Made by a program: the position numbers and the translations under genes
Assembly (NCBI GenBank): GCA_003353825.1
Contig: PIVW01000212.1
Location: 1-9,361 of the forward strand
Length of the DNA stretch: 9,361 nucleotides
Origin: Chloroflexota bacterium
Lineage (GTDB): Bacteria; Chloroflexota; Anaerolineae; J102
Reading direction: 5' to 3'
The notes under the pieces: model-generated
Seen by the model: only the letters and a program-made list of their open reading frames with translations
Told to the model about the DNA's origin: nothing
Database searches by the model: none
Part shown: positions 1 to 6,205 of the stretch, in pieces
Layout: the number at the start of each line of letters is the position of its first letter
How positions within the stretch are numbered: the stretch's first letter is position 1

Positions 1-162
1 GGGTGTGTCCTAAATGAGTTGGAGGCATAATGTGTCGCCAGGATTCGACCTAGATTCGTCAACGTAACTCCCCGTTTCGGAAGATCAGAAGGCCTGAACC
101 GGCCTCCAAACATGTTAGTATGGTAGGGTAAGATTGCCCTCTAACTCAAAAAGGACACACCC
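1..162. mobile_element. MITE-like inverted-repeat element (non-coding)
   Basis: The first 10 bases (GGGTGTGTCC) are exactly inverted at 153-162 (GGACACACCC). Aligning the two ends inward, 21 of the first 25 positions match; the mismatches are at positions 12-14 and 21. The interior has no convincing reading frame but holds a small hairpin, AGGCC/GGCCT, at 90-94 and 101-105. Short length, matching termini and no coding capacity are typical of a MITE or a solo remnant of an insertion sequence. The left flank is outside the window, so a target-site duplication cannot be tested, and I cannot assign an IS family. Confidence 0.5.
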
Positions 163-205
163 AAGTCATTCTGTCCTAAGTCTTTAGCGAATCTACTTCA
201 TTTCG

Positions 206-235
206 TTGACATGTCTACCACCCCAGTGCTACACT
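206..235 (+). promoter_or_regulatory. sigma-70-type promoter for the HTH regulator
   Basis: A perfect -35 box TTGACA (206-211) is followed after 18 bp by TACACT (230-235), with TG at 227-228 giving an extended -10. Transcription would begin near 242 and leave a leader of about 50 nt before the ATG at 291. It lies just outside the MITE-like element, so the element does not supply it. Confidence 0.6.
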
Positions 236-280
236 GACCCGACCTAACACTTTGCATCTAATACCCACACCGATCAACAG

Positions 281-300
281 ATGACGGAAGATGACGGAAG
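281..300 (+). repeat. 10-bp tandem duplication at the start codon
   Basis: The decamer ATGACGGAAG occurs twice back to back, so two ATG codons sit 10 bp apart in different frames. The second (291) opens the regulator. The first (281) opens a short frame that meets TGA near 430. The first copy places GGAAG directly against the real ATG, too close to act as a normal Shine-Dalgarno. The duplication looks recent because the copies are identical. Confidence 0.7.
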
Positions 301-956
301 AGGAAAGACGCTGGCTGACATTATCTGCCGCCAGCAAACTACTAGGCATTCATCCCGCCACGCTTCGCCAATGGGCGGATGCTGGTCAGGTGCCATCGTA
401 TCGCACACCAGGCGGGCACCGTCGCTTTGACGCGGCCGATATTCGCGCGTTCTTGATGCAAGCCAGCACCAATTCTCCTCGCAGTGAAGGTGCTACCACC
501 GCTGCCGAACTCGTCGAAACAGCCCTTGATCAAACTCGAAACGAATTAAAACGCTCACCTTTGGATGAAAATGCCTGGTATAGCGCCTTCGATGAAGCAG
601 GCTTCGAACGGCACCGCCTTCTGGGGCGCCAGCTTTATGAATACGCATTTCGCTTTGTTACACGTCCGCAAGAGCGGCAGGCATTAAAGACTAAGGGCCG
701 GGAGTTGGGTAAGGACTACGCGGCCAGTTCGCTGGAGTACAGTATTTCCCTTCTGGAAACGGTGCGAGCATTTCAGTATTTCCGCAGCAATCTATTGCAT
801 ACCCTGGAGTCCGAAGACATCGAAACGCGTGTCGATGATCCCGATGAGTTACGTCAACAGGTTGACACTATCCCCAATCAAGTACTGTATGGCATGATCG
901 ACGCCTATGAACACAGGCTACTTGATGATGAGACACTGGCGGATACATCAATCTAA
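291..956 (+). CDS. MerR-type HTH regulator with RsbRD-like C-terminal domain
   Basis: A predicted cytoplasmic DNA-binding regulator of 221 aa. Residues about 9-54 form a MerR/excisionase-type winged HTH: LSAASKLLGIHPATLRQWAD is the helix-turn-helix and YRTPGGHRRFDAADIRAFL is the wing and following helix. Residues about 75-215 are all helical in character; the stretch LGRQLYEYAFRFV, then KGRELGKDYAASSLEYSISL and FQYFRSNLL resembles the RsbRD N-terminal sensory domain. This architecture suggests a one-component regulator in which the helical domain senses a signal; the ligand is not visible. No clear Shine-Dalgarno precedes the ATG, and the start codon lies in a 10-bp tandem duplication that creates a competing ATG at 281. 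A good extended -10 promoter lies about 50 bp upstream. The TlpA gene follows after about 80 bp and may be cotranscribed or be its target. Family assignment of the C-terminal domain is moderate. Confidence 0.85.
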   Translation: MTEEERRWLTLSAASKLLGIHPATLRQWADAGQVPSYRTPGGHRRFDAADIRAFLMQASTNSPRSEGATTAAELVETALDQTRNELKRSPLDENAWYSAFDEAGFERHRLLGRQLYEYAFRFVTRPQERQALKTKGRELGKDYAASSLEYSISLLETVRAFQYFRSNLLHTLESEDIETRVDDPDELRQQVDTIPNQVLYGMIDAYEHRLLDDETLADTSI

Positions 957-1044
957 TCTAGCAGTAACATTTGGGCGGCACAGAGCATCTGATTAATACT
1001 TTGTCAAGACGGCATTCACTGAACGTCTGTCAGGCATGTCATTT

Positions 1045-1578
1045 ATGAGCAAACGAATTCTTTCTATAGTTATTATAGGTGTCCTCATTGCGGGCAGTAC
1101 CTGGATCTGGCTCAACCGCTTGCCTGAATCTGCCAGCACTGCTGCTCGACCTGCCATCCCCTTAGCAGGACACCCTGCACCTGACTTCACACTGCAAACG
1201 CCCGACGGCGAGACAGTGATTCTGTCAGACCTGCGTGGGCAGGCAGTCGTGCTTAATTTCTGGGCCAGTTGGTGCGGCCCCTGCCGCGCTGAGATGCCGG
1301 AGTTAGAACAGGCATACCAGGATAACAAAGAAGGCGGGCTTGTCGTGCTAGCCGTCAACCAGGGAGAACAAGGCCCCACTGCCACCGACTTTATGCGCAC
1401 TTATGGCCTGACATTTCCTGTAGTGCTAGACCAGCGATTGCTGGTGTCACAACTATACAACACCAACTCACTGCCAACGACTTTCTTCATCGACCGTAAT
1501 GGCGTCATTCGTGAGCAGGTCATCGGCCAGATGAATACGGCCTTACTCGGCGAACGATTGCGCTCGATTTATCCTTGA
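1045..1578 (+). CDS. TlpA/ResA-type membrane-anchored thiol-disulfide oxidoreductase
   Basis: A predicted extracytoplasmic thioredoxin-fold protein that would exchange disulfides on exported proteins, as TlpA and ResA do. A positively charged start (SKR) and one hydrophobic helix (ILSIVIIGVLIAGSTWIWL) form an uncleaved anchor; no lipobox cysteine is present. The AhpC/TSA-like entry APDFTLQTPDGETVILSDLRG leads to NFWASWCGPCRAEMPEL with the CXXC active site (Cys80 and Cys83, numbered from the upstream ATG). The cis-proline loop is SLPTTFFID (Pro147). About 177-180 aa is normal for the family. Two ATGs are possible, 1036 and 1045. I chose 1045 because CAGG at 1031-1034 is usefully spaced for it but nearly abuts 1036; the difference is three residues. 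The Lgt-like gene starts 19 bp after the stop, suggesting one transcript. No CcdA or cytochrome maturation gene is adjacent, so the reductant and target are unknown. Confidence 0.9.
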   Translation: MSKRILSIVIIGVLIAGSTWIWLNRLPESASTAARPAIPLAGHPAPDFTLQTPDGETVILSDLRGQAVVLNFWASWCGPCRAEMPELEQAYQDNKEGGLVVLAVNQGEQGPTATDFMRTYGLTFPVVLDQRLLVSQLYNTNSLPTTFFIDRNGVIREQVIGQMNTALLGERLRSIYP

Positions 1579-1597
1579 GGGATTCGAGACCAGGTAC

Positions 1598-2353
1598 ATG
1601 TTACAGAGCATCAACATCGGCCCACTGGCCCTGCCTACCTATCCCCTACTCTTGTTGGCGGGATTCTATGTAGGATTATGGCTTGTTGCCAAGGTGGCCG
1701 GACAGCGTGGGATCAACCCTGATCATATCTTCAATGCCGGTTTCTCTGCGGCAATTGCCGCGGTTGCGGCCGGTCGATTAGGTCATGTTCTACTTCATTT
1801 CCCCGCTTATCTCTCCGATCCGCTCAGTGTGTTTTCCCCAAACCTGGCGGCATTTCAACCCCTGTTTGCCGTTGCCGCCGCAGTAATCGTCTTTGTGTGG
1901 TATCAACGCAAGTTCAATATCCCGATTCTGCCTTTACTCGACTCGCTAGCGGTTGGGGCGCTGGGCACACTAGCCATTTTGGCTTTTGCGGATGGCCTAA
2001 ACGGTCGCTTTTTCGGCGCCCCCTCAACCCTACCCTGGGCGATAACGCAATGGAGTGTCGCCCGCCACCCGGTGCAATTTTACGAAGCGTTAGGAATTGC
2101 CCTGGGCATTCTCTTCATTTGGCGTTTTCTGTATGCTTTAAAACCGGGCCAGGCGGCCCTGCTAGCACTTGGGGGATTCGCAGCGGTACGTTTGTTTGTC
2201 GATGCTTTTCGTGACCAACCCGCTACCATCAGCGAGGGTTTTCGTTTGACCCAGATTGTCGCATTTGTAGTGTTGGTACTCGTGCTGCTGTCACTCTACC
2301 AGATGCAAGCAGATAAGGATCAAACCAAAGAGGGCAGCGTAGATTTGACATGA
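1598..2353 (+). CDS. divergent Lgt-like (prolipoprotein diacylglyceryl transferase family) membrane protein
   Basis: A polytopic membrane protein of 251 aa with about seven hydrophobic segments. Lgt moves a diacylglyceryl group from phosphatidylglycerol to the lipobox cysteine of prolipoproteins in the cytoplasmic membrane. Family landmarks visible: an N-terminal IGPLALPTYPLLLLAGFYVG, AAGRLGHVLLHFPAYL (residues 58-72), the strongly diagnostic RHPVQFYEA (156-164), and an R-x-F-V-D-x-F-R stretch (198-205) followed by SEGFRLTQI. Two landmarks of active Lgt are missing: the HGG loop (His103 in E. coli) is replaced by a run without histidine, and the GRIGNFINGE signature is reduced to ADGLNGRFFGAP. 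This could therefore be a paralogue with altered or lost transferase activity, or a fast-evolving true Lgt. There are no cysteines, so it is not a CcdA-like redox partner of the TlpA protein encoded 19 bp upstream. Weak CAGG before the ATG. Confidence 0.75.
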   Translation: MLQSINIGPLALPTYPLLLLAGFYVGLWLVAKVAGQRGINPDHIFNAGFSAAIAAVAAGRLGHVLLHFPAYLSDPLSVFSPNLAAFQPLFAVAAAVIVFVWYQRKFNIPILPLLDSLAVGALGTLAILAFADGLNGRFFGAPSTLPWAITQWSVARHPVQFYEALGIALGILFIWRFLYALKPGQAALLALGGFAAVRLFVDAFRDQPATISEGFRLTQIVAFVVLVLVLLSLYQMQADKDQTKEGSVDLT

Positions 2354-2397
2354 GAACAGCCAGAATGATCGAACGTTCTTGCTCTTAGGCGCTTATG

Positions 2398-2421
2398 AAA
2401 AATGATCGACAAAGAGCTGTC
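2398..2421 (-). terminator. weak candidate terminator of the nuclease-like gene
   Basis: Read on the minus strand, GACA-gctctt-TGTC (2421-2408) forms a 4-bp stem, followed after five bases by TTTTT (2402-2398). It lies 28 bp past the stop codon of the minus-strand gene. The stem is short, so the call is tentative. I see no convincing terminator for the convergent Lgt-like gene in the same gap. Confidence 0.2.
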
Positions 2422-2448
2422 TATCTTGGCCTCTCATCTGACTCTGTC

Positions 2449-3198
2449 CTAAATCCTTACCACCGCCATTTTATCAACTGCCAATGACGCCATGAGAGTC
2501 TTCTCACCCTTGGTCACGAAATTGACTGTGAGATAGATGTCGTCATCCTTCGTCTCGACCTGCATGATCGTACCCCGACCGAAATGATCATGCTCGACCA
2601 TGTTTCCGATCTTGAAGGCGCGTGATGTGCCCCGGCGCTTGCGCTTACCATTGGTCTTGGGTTGAGGGGTATGTAAATCGGCCAGTTCTCTGGCTTCACG
2701 ATCGCGCCACGACTCGGCGTAAGGCACGAGATCATCCAGCTTACCTATTGTAGGACGGATGGTATCAAGTTGTTTGCGAGCATTGGCCAGTTGCTCCATT
2801 AGCTTGGCCTTGCCCCGAAAACGGCCGCTTTTGGCCAGGCGTCGCGATACCCCTGCCAGGGCTGTGCTGATCTGCCTGAACTGATTGGAGGGATAAGAAT
2901 CGTATGGGGTGATCAAGATGAGATCGACGCCGTTAGCACGGCACAGTTCTTTGCGCACATTGTCACGCGCTTCATCTTCCAGGCCTTCCCAGTCACTTTT
3001 TCGCCGGCTACCTTTCGCTTGCATGCCGATAAAACGAATGGCGATACCGATCTCGGGATAGAGAGCGTCAAGTTTGAGTTTACGTTTGGTGGAGGGATTC
3101 ACCAGCCAGTCGGGCGAGACATTCCGCTGTGTTTGAAACCTGCCAAGGGTTCGGGCCAGGATCTCGTTCCAGCCCATCATATAGAGATAGGTGCTCAT
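2449..3198 (-). CDS. degenerate DUF559/Vsr-like nuclease core fused to a UvrD/PcrA-type Tudor-like domain
   Basis: A soluble basic protein of 249 aa. Residues about 30-98 follow the strand pattern of DUF559/Vsr-type PD-(D/E)XK nucleases: LKLDALYPEIGIAIRFIGMQ, then a D-x-x-R helix (DEARDNVRKELCRANG) and VDLILI. Asp44 matches the first catalytic acid, but the acid of the usual 'IEvDG' strand is Arg54 here, so catalysis is doubtful. A helical, basic middle (110-190) contains KRKRRG. Residues about 195-248 (IGNMVEHDHFGRGTIMQVE and the following strands to MASLAVDKM) match the small beta-barrel at the C-terminus of UvrD/PcrA helicases, which contacts RNA polymerase or DNA. There is no helicase domain. 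It has its own promoter (3252-3280) and is convergent with the Lgt-like gene, so it is a single-gene unit. No clear Shine-Dalgarno precedes the ATG; ATGs seven or eight codons in are alternatives. A DNA-repair or transcription-coupled role is an inference. Confidence 0.75.
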   Translation of the reverse strand: MSTYLYMMGWNEILARTLGRFQTQRNVSPDWLVNPSTKRKLKLDALYPEIGIAIRFIGMQAKGSRRKSDWEGLEDEARDNVRKELCRANGVDLILITPYDSYPSNQFRQISTALAGVSRRLAKSGRFRGKAKLMEQLANARKQLDTIRPTIGKLDDLVPYAESWRDREARELADLHTPQPKTNGKRKRRGTSRAFKIGNMVEHDHFGRGTIMQVETKDDDIYLTVNFVTKGEKTLMASLAVDKMAVVRI

Positions 3199-3251
3199 AT
3201 CAAAGGTTCAGAATACTGCAGTGGGGGGAAGGGCGATAATATCGTAGCCCC

Positions 3252-3280
3252 ATGCTAGCACAGGCGTTCTAAGACGTCAA
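3252..3280 (-). promoter_or_regulatory. promoter of the nuclease-like gene
   Basis: On the minus strand, TTGACG (3280-3275) is followed by a 17-bp spacer and TAGCAT (3257-3252), with TG one base before the -10 hexamer. Transcription would start near 3245, leaving a leader of about 45-50 nt to the ATG at 3198. Confidence 0.5.
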
Positions 3281-3367
3281 AAACAAATCAGGGGAAGATG
3301 GAATTTTGCGATCATGCTCAAACTAAATCGAGGCGGATTGAAAACCGAGGTCTCGTTACACATGCGT

Positions 3368-3396
3368 TTGCAAGCCGACGACCAGAGTGTTAGACT
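3368..3396 (+). promoter_or_regulatory. promoter of the sensor kinase
   Basis: TTGCAA (3368-3373), a 17-bp spacer and TAGACT (3391-3396) with TG at 3388-3389 form an extended -10 promoter. It is divergent from the promoter at 3252-3280, with about 90 bp between the two -35 boxes, and gives a leader of about 88 nt before the kinase start. Confidence 0.45.
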
Positions 3397-3437
3397 TGCG
3401 CACCCAGGTGTAGCCAGTCCCTGTAGATGGATGTAAC

Positions 3438-3473
3438 CTATCTGATGTACTATCTGGAAAACTATCCGATCAA
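3438..3473 (+). repeat. three 12-bp direct repeats in the kinase leader
   Basis: CTATCTG begins at 3438 and at 3450, and CTATCCG begins at 3462, an exact 12-bp periodicity (CTATCTGATGTA, CTATCTGGAAAA, CTATCCGATCAA). They lie between the proposed -10 box and the Shine-Dalgarno of the kinase gene. Regular spacing near one helical turn is compatible with a tandem operator, but the last five bases of each unit diverge. Confidence 0.4.
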
Positions 3474-3490
3474 AGAGGTATGAGGGATTT

Positions 3491-4117
3491 ATGTACGATT
3501 TTCTAAAGCAGGTTCCGCTCTTTGCCGATCTCCCTGAAGAGGATCTGGCACGACTCTGCTCAGTCGTCGAAGAAGTGAGATTACCCGCGGGAAAAGAACT
3601 TTTTGCCGAAGGTGATTCGGGCGACAGGGCCTATGTCATCATGGAAGGCGAAGTCGATATCATCAAATTGGCCAGTGGCCGAGAAGTGTTGCTGGCTGTT
3701 CGGGGATCCGGTACTGTCGTCGGCGAGATGGCAGTGTTAGAAGATACGCCGCGCACTGCAACTGTACGTGCACGTAGCGATGTGGCGCTCATTGCTATCA
3801 GTGACGATCAGATGAACCAGCTTCTGGATAACAGCACGTCCGCGGCAAAAGCCTTGCTGCATACGGTACTGGCGCGCTGGCGCAATACCACATCGCAGCT
3901 TCGCCATAGCGAAAAGATGGCCCGATTGGGTACATTGACCGCCGGCGTAGCACATGAACTCAACAACCCGGCGGCGGCTGTCAAACGAGGTTCAGGACAG
4001 CTACAAAATAGCCTCCCCGGCTTTGCCCAGGCTCAGTCGAAACTAGGACAACTCAGCCTTGATCAGGCTCAACAGGCAACGCTCGATACCCTGGCCCAGC
4101 GCGCGCGCGCAGGCTAA
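3491..4117 (+). CDS. sensor histidine kinase, N-terminal part: cNMP-binding domain and HisKA (frameshifted)
   Basis: The N-terminal part of a cytoplasmic sensor kinase; there is no membrane segment. Residues about 8-115 are a CRP-type cyclic-nucleotide-binding domain: PLFADLPEEDLARL, LPAGKELFAEGDSGDRAYVI, and the phosphate-binding cassette VVGEMAVLEDTPRTATVRA with Gly78-Glu79 and Arg88, all of which suggest real ligand binding. A helical linker leads to the HisKA box SEKMARLGTLTAGVAHELNN, with His155 as phosphoacceptor. GAGGG at 3482-3486 is a short-spaced Shine-Dalgarno for the ATG. The frame ends early, with TAA at 4115-4117 immediately after a (GC)6 tract. The next frame continues as QAKRPAEMDAM and carries the rest of the kinase. 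One more GC unit, or one base fewer, would restore a single protein of roughly 615 residues. As read here, this half lacks the ATPase domain and could not autophosphorylate alone. No response regulator gene lies nearby. Confidence 0.85.
   Translation: MYDFLKQVPLFADLPEEDLARLCSVVEEVRLPAGKELFAEGDSGDRAYVIMEGEVDIIKLASGREVLLAVRGSGTVVGEMAVLEDTPRTATVRARSDVALIAISDDQMNQLLDNSTSAAKALLHTVLARWRNTTSQLRHSEKMARLGTLTAGVAHELNNPAAAVKRGSGQLQNSLPGFAQAQSKLGQLSLDQAQQATLDTLAQRARAG
4099..4110 (+). repeat. (GC)6 dinucleotide tract at the kinase frameshift
   Basis: Six GC units at 4099-4110 coincide with the switch between the two kinase frames. In frame one the codons read CAG CGC GCG CGC GCA GGC TAA. Adding one GC unit gives CAG CGC GCG CGC GCG CAG GCT AAA and joins the halves cleanly (Q-R-A-R-A-Q-A-K). 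Confidence 0.85.
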
Positions 4118-4130
4118 ACGTCCGGCCGAG

Positions 4131-5336
4131 ATGGACGCGATGGCGAGGAGTGATCTCGAATATGAATTGGAGATATGGCTCGAAGATCAAGGTGTGGACA
4201 ACGCCTGGGAGATCGCTCCCACTCTGGTAAATCTTGAATATAACATGGAGGAACTGAATACGCTTGCCCAACAATTCGATACCAAACATCTGCCTACCAT
4301 CATCGACTGGCTGGGCGCAACCTACACTGTCCATAACCTGCTAGCCGAGATCGGCCAGGGCGCCAATCGCATCTCAGGGATCGTCAAGGCCCTAAAATCC
4401 TACGCCTATCTCGATCAGGCACCGGTTCAATCGGTAAACATCAGCGAAGGCCTGGATGATACATTGCTCATCCTGCGTAGCAAGCTCAAGACAGGCGTCA
4501 GTGTGCGGCGTGAGTACACGCCCGACCTGCCCAATATCGAAGGCTACGGTAGTGAGTTGAATCAGGTGTGGACCAACATCATCGATAATGCCACAGATGC
4601 GTTGTCGCATACACCAGATGCTACCATTACTATTAGCACTCGAAGTGAAAATGAATGGGTCATTGTCGAAATTCAAGACAACGGTCCGGGTATCCTCCCA
4701 GATGTCCAGCCCCGCGTGTTTGATCCATTCTTTACGACTAAACCTCCCGGCAAGGGCACTGGGCTAGGGTTGGACATCAGTTATAATATCGTCACCAATA
4801 AACATCGTGGTGATATCAAGTTATCCTCTCGCCCTGGCAATACCTGTTTTCAAATCTGGCTACCCATTAACCTTGAAACTACGAATGACAACCCCCTGGC
4901 CGGCGAATCCTTGACGGAAGAGAGTGCGGAGGAGTTACAGTACATTTTGGAAAATGCCAAGACTATCGCCGTGGTAGGCATGTCCAGCCGCAAAGATCGT
5001 CCCTCCAATATTGTTCCTACCTATTTGCAGGAACAGGGTTATCGGATTATCCCTATCAACCCAAAACTCGATGAGGTGCTCGGCGAAAAAGCCTACCCCG
5101 ACCTGCCCTCTGTGCCCGACCCCATCGATATCGTCCAGATTTTTCGCAGTAGTGATGTGGTCATGCCCATTGTCGAACAAGCCATTCAGGTAGGGGTTGG
5201 GGTTATTTGGATGCAACTGGGCATTGAAAATGAAGAGGCGGCTCAAATAGCGCGTGAAGCGGGTATCAAAGTAGTTATGAATACCTGCATGATGGCGACC
5301 TACAAACACCTGATTGGTGACCGTATAGCCTCGTAA
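4131..5336 (+). CDS. sensor histidine kinase, C-terminal part: HATPase and CoA-binding domain (frameshifted)
   Basis: This is the remainder of the kinase, in the +1 frame relative to the first half. The open frame extends back to 4059 (a TTG) and overlaps the first half; the ATG at 4131 is the first plausible restart, without a Shine-Dalgarno. After a helical linker comes the second HisKA-region helix (ANRISGIVKALKSYAYLDQ), then the HATPase_c landmarks: N box LNQVWTNIIDNATDAL, G1 box DNGPGI, F box VFDPFFTTK, G2 box GKGTGLGLDI. A short acidic linker (ESLTEESAEELQY) leads to a complete YccU-like CoA-binding Rossmann domain of about 125 residues: KTIAVVGMSSRKDRPSNIV, IIPINPKLDEVLGEKAYPDL, DIVQIFRSSDVV, VIWMQLGI, IKVVMNTC. 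YccU-like domains are usually standalone proteins, so this C-terminal placement is unusual. It suggests that a CoA or dinucleotide ligand tunes a kinase whose N-terminus also binds a cyclic nucleotide; that is inference. Confidence 0.85.
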   Translation: MDAMARSDLEYELEIWLEDQGVDNAWEIAPTLVNLEYNMEELNTLAQQFDTKHLPTIIDWLGATYTVHNLLAEIGQGANRISGIVKALKSYAYLDQAPVQSVNISEGLDDTLLILRSKLKTGVSVRREYTPDLPNIEGYGSELNQVWTNIIDNATDALSHTPDATITISTRSENEWVIVEIQDNGPGILPDVQPRVFDPFFTTKPPGKGTGLGLDISYNIVTNKHRGDIKLSSRPGNTCFQIWLPINLETTNDNPLAGESLTEESAEELQYILENAKTIAVVGMSSRKDRPSNIVPTYLQEQGYRIIPINPKLDEVLGEKAYPDLPSVPDPIDIVQIFRSSDVVMPIVEQAIQVGVGVIWMQLGIENEEAAQIAREAGIKVVMNTCMMATYKHLIGDRIAS

Positions 5337-5410
5337 TCTGCCATGAAAAACTGTCCTGCTGTTATCCTGCAACCCGCTTGAGTTGATTTCTTTTGTCTGC
5401 TACCGATTTT

Positions 5411-6205
5411 CTACTCGGTGCTATAGGATCTCGCCAACATCCAATCCATTAGCGATGGCGCCAACGTCGCAGTTAAAACGAAAAAACGGTCGAACCAGGT
5501 GGCATAGGCGTCTCGGGGCTCTTGTTGGGCCGCATGCACAATCGCCTTGCCAACGACATCAACTGGAGTTTTGCGTATACGGTTTGGGCGTCGCTGGGAG
5601 ACATCACCGGTCAGTTCATTGCGGTCCATCTCGGTCTTGGTCACACCTGGATAAAAGCTGACAACACGGATATTGTAGGCTCGCAGTTCTAGACGCATGG
5701 CTTCTGACAGTGCGTTAAGTGCGAGTTTGGAGCCGCAGTAGATGCCGGCGTTAGGCATGGCTCGACGGCCAACAATAGATGAGATGTTGATGATCAGGCC
5801 GTCTCTCTTTGCTCTCATTGCCGGTAAGACAGCCTCGATACAATTGATGCTGCCCCAATAGTTGACATCAAACAACTGTCTCGCCAACACATTATCTATC
5901 TCTCCAACCGGGCTACGCATCCCCACCCCCGCGTTGTTGATCAGGATATCGACTGTACCGAACGCTCGTTCAGCCTGCTGGATAGCGTTTTGAACTGCTT
6001 GTTCAGAGGCGACATCGGCGACCAACGCTAGAGCTTGCACACCAGGTCGGGTATTCAACTCTTTTGCCAGAGCTTGTAGGCGATCTTCTGAACGTGCCAG
6101 AAGCGCTAGCCGCAGTGGGTGATGAGCCGCAAAAACCCTGGCTGTCGCTGCACCGATGCCCTGAGATGCCCCCGTAATCAAAACTGTACGATCTTCAAGC
6201 TTCAC
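5411..6205 (-). CDS. short-chain dehydrogenase/reductase, classical type
   Basis: A soluble NAD(P)-dependent oxidoreductase of 264 aa; the substrate is unknown. Seen in order: the Rossmann glycine motif TGASQGIG (residues 11-18), LLARSEDRL with Arg38 after the second strand (favours NADP), D64 in VADVAS, NNAG (90-93), active-site Asn115 in LFDVNYWG, Ser in INISSIVG, and the Tyr156/Lys160 pair in GIYCGSK. PGVTKTEM follows the active site as in classical SDRs. The frame is open upstream to an ATG at 6253, but those 16 extra residues (MLVGGWEAAYSGKALP) overlap the previous gene and do not belong to the fold. GTG at 6205 has GGAAAGG eight bases upstream and begins directly at KLEDRTVLITG. It overlaps the lipoprotein gene by 11 bp, so the two are translationally coupled. 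Its role in a surface-protein operon is not obvious. The C-terminal tail (FFVLTATLAPSLMDWMLARS) is hydrophobic and could touch the membrane. Confidence 0.92.
   Translation of the reverse strand: MKLEDRTVLITGASQGIGAATARVFAAHHPLRLALLARSEDRLQALAKELNTRPGVQALALVADVASEQAVQNAIQQAERAFGTVDILINNAGVGMRSPVGEIDNVLARQLFDVNYWGSINCIEAVLPAMRAKRDGLIINISSIVGRRAMPNAGIYCGSKLALNALSEAMRLELRAYNIRVVSFYPGVTKTEMDRNELTGDVSQRRPNRIRKTPVDVVGKAIVHAAQQEPRDAYATWFDRFFVLTATLAPSLMDWMLARSYSTE

Noticed and set aside
966..1035. A separate promoter for the TlpA-like gene (for example TTGGGC with TAATAC 17 bp away)
   Set aside because: Only about half of the hexamer positions fit; cotranscription with the HTH regulator is equally possible.
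1897..2214. Open frame inside the Lgt-like gene in another frame
   Set aside because: It lies wholly within a gene with clear family motifs and encodes nothing recognisable.
2364..2409. Direct repeat AATGATCGA (2364-2372 and 2401-2409) and the palindrome GAACGTTC between convergent genes
   Set aside because: Nine and eight bases only, without symmetry relative to any promoter; could be chance.
3346..3355. CGAG-gt-CTCG inverted repeat upstream of the kinase promoter
   Set aside because: Four-base arms with a 2-nt centre are too short to support an operator call.
4935..5372. Minus-strand open frame of 145 codons opposite the CoA-binding domain
   Set aside because: The plus strand encodes a well-conserved domain here; the antisense frame has no motifs or initiation signals.
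5370..5395. CAAC/GTTG hairpin followed by a T-rich stretch as terminator of the kinase gene
   Set aside because: The stem is only 4 bp with an 8-nt loop and the T tract is interrupted; not better than chance.
5402..5419. ACCGA/TCGGT inverted repeat at the end of the SDR gene as a terminator
   Set aside because: The 5-bp stem overlaps the SDR stop codon and is not followed by a T run on either strand.
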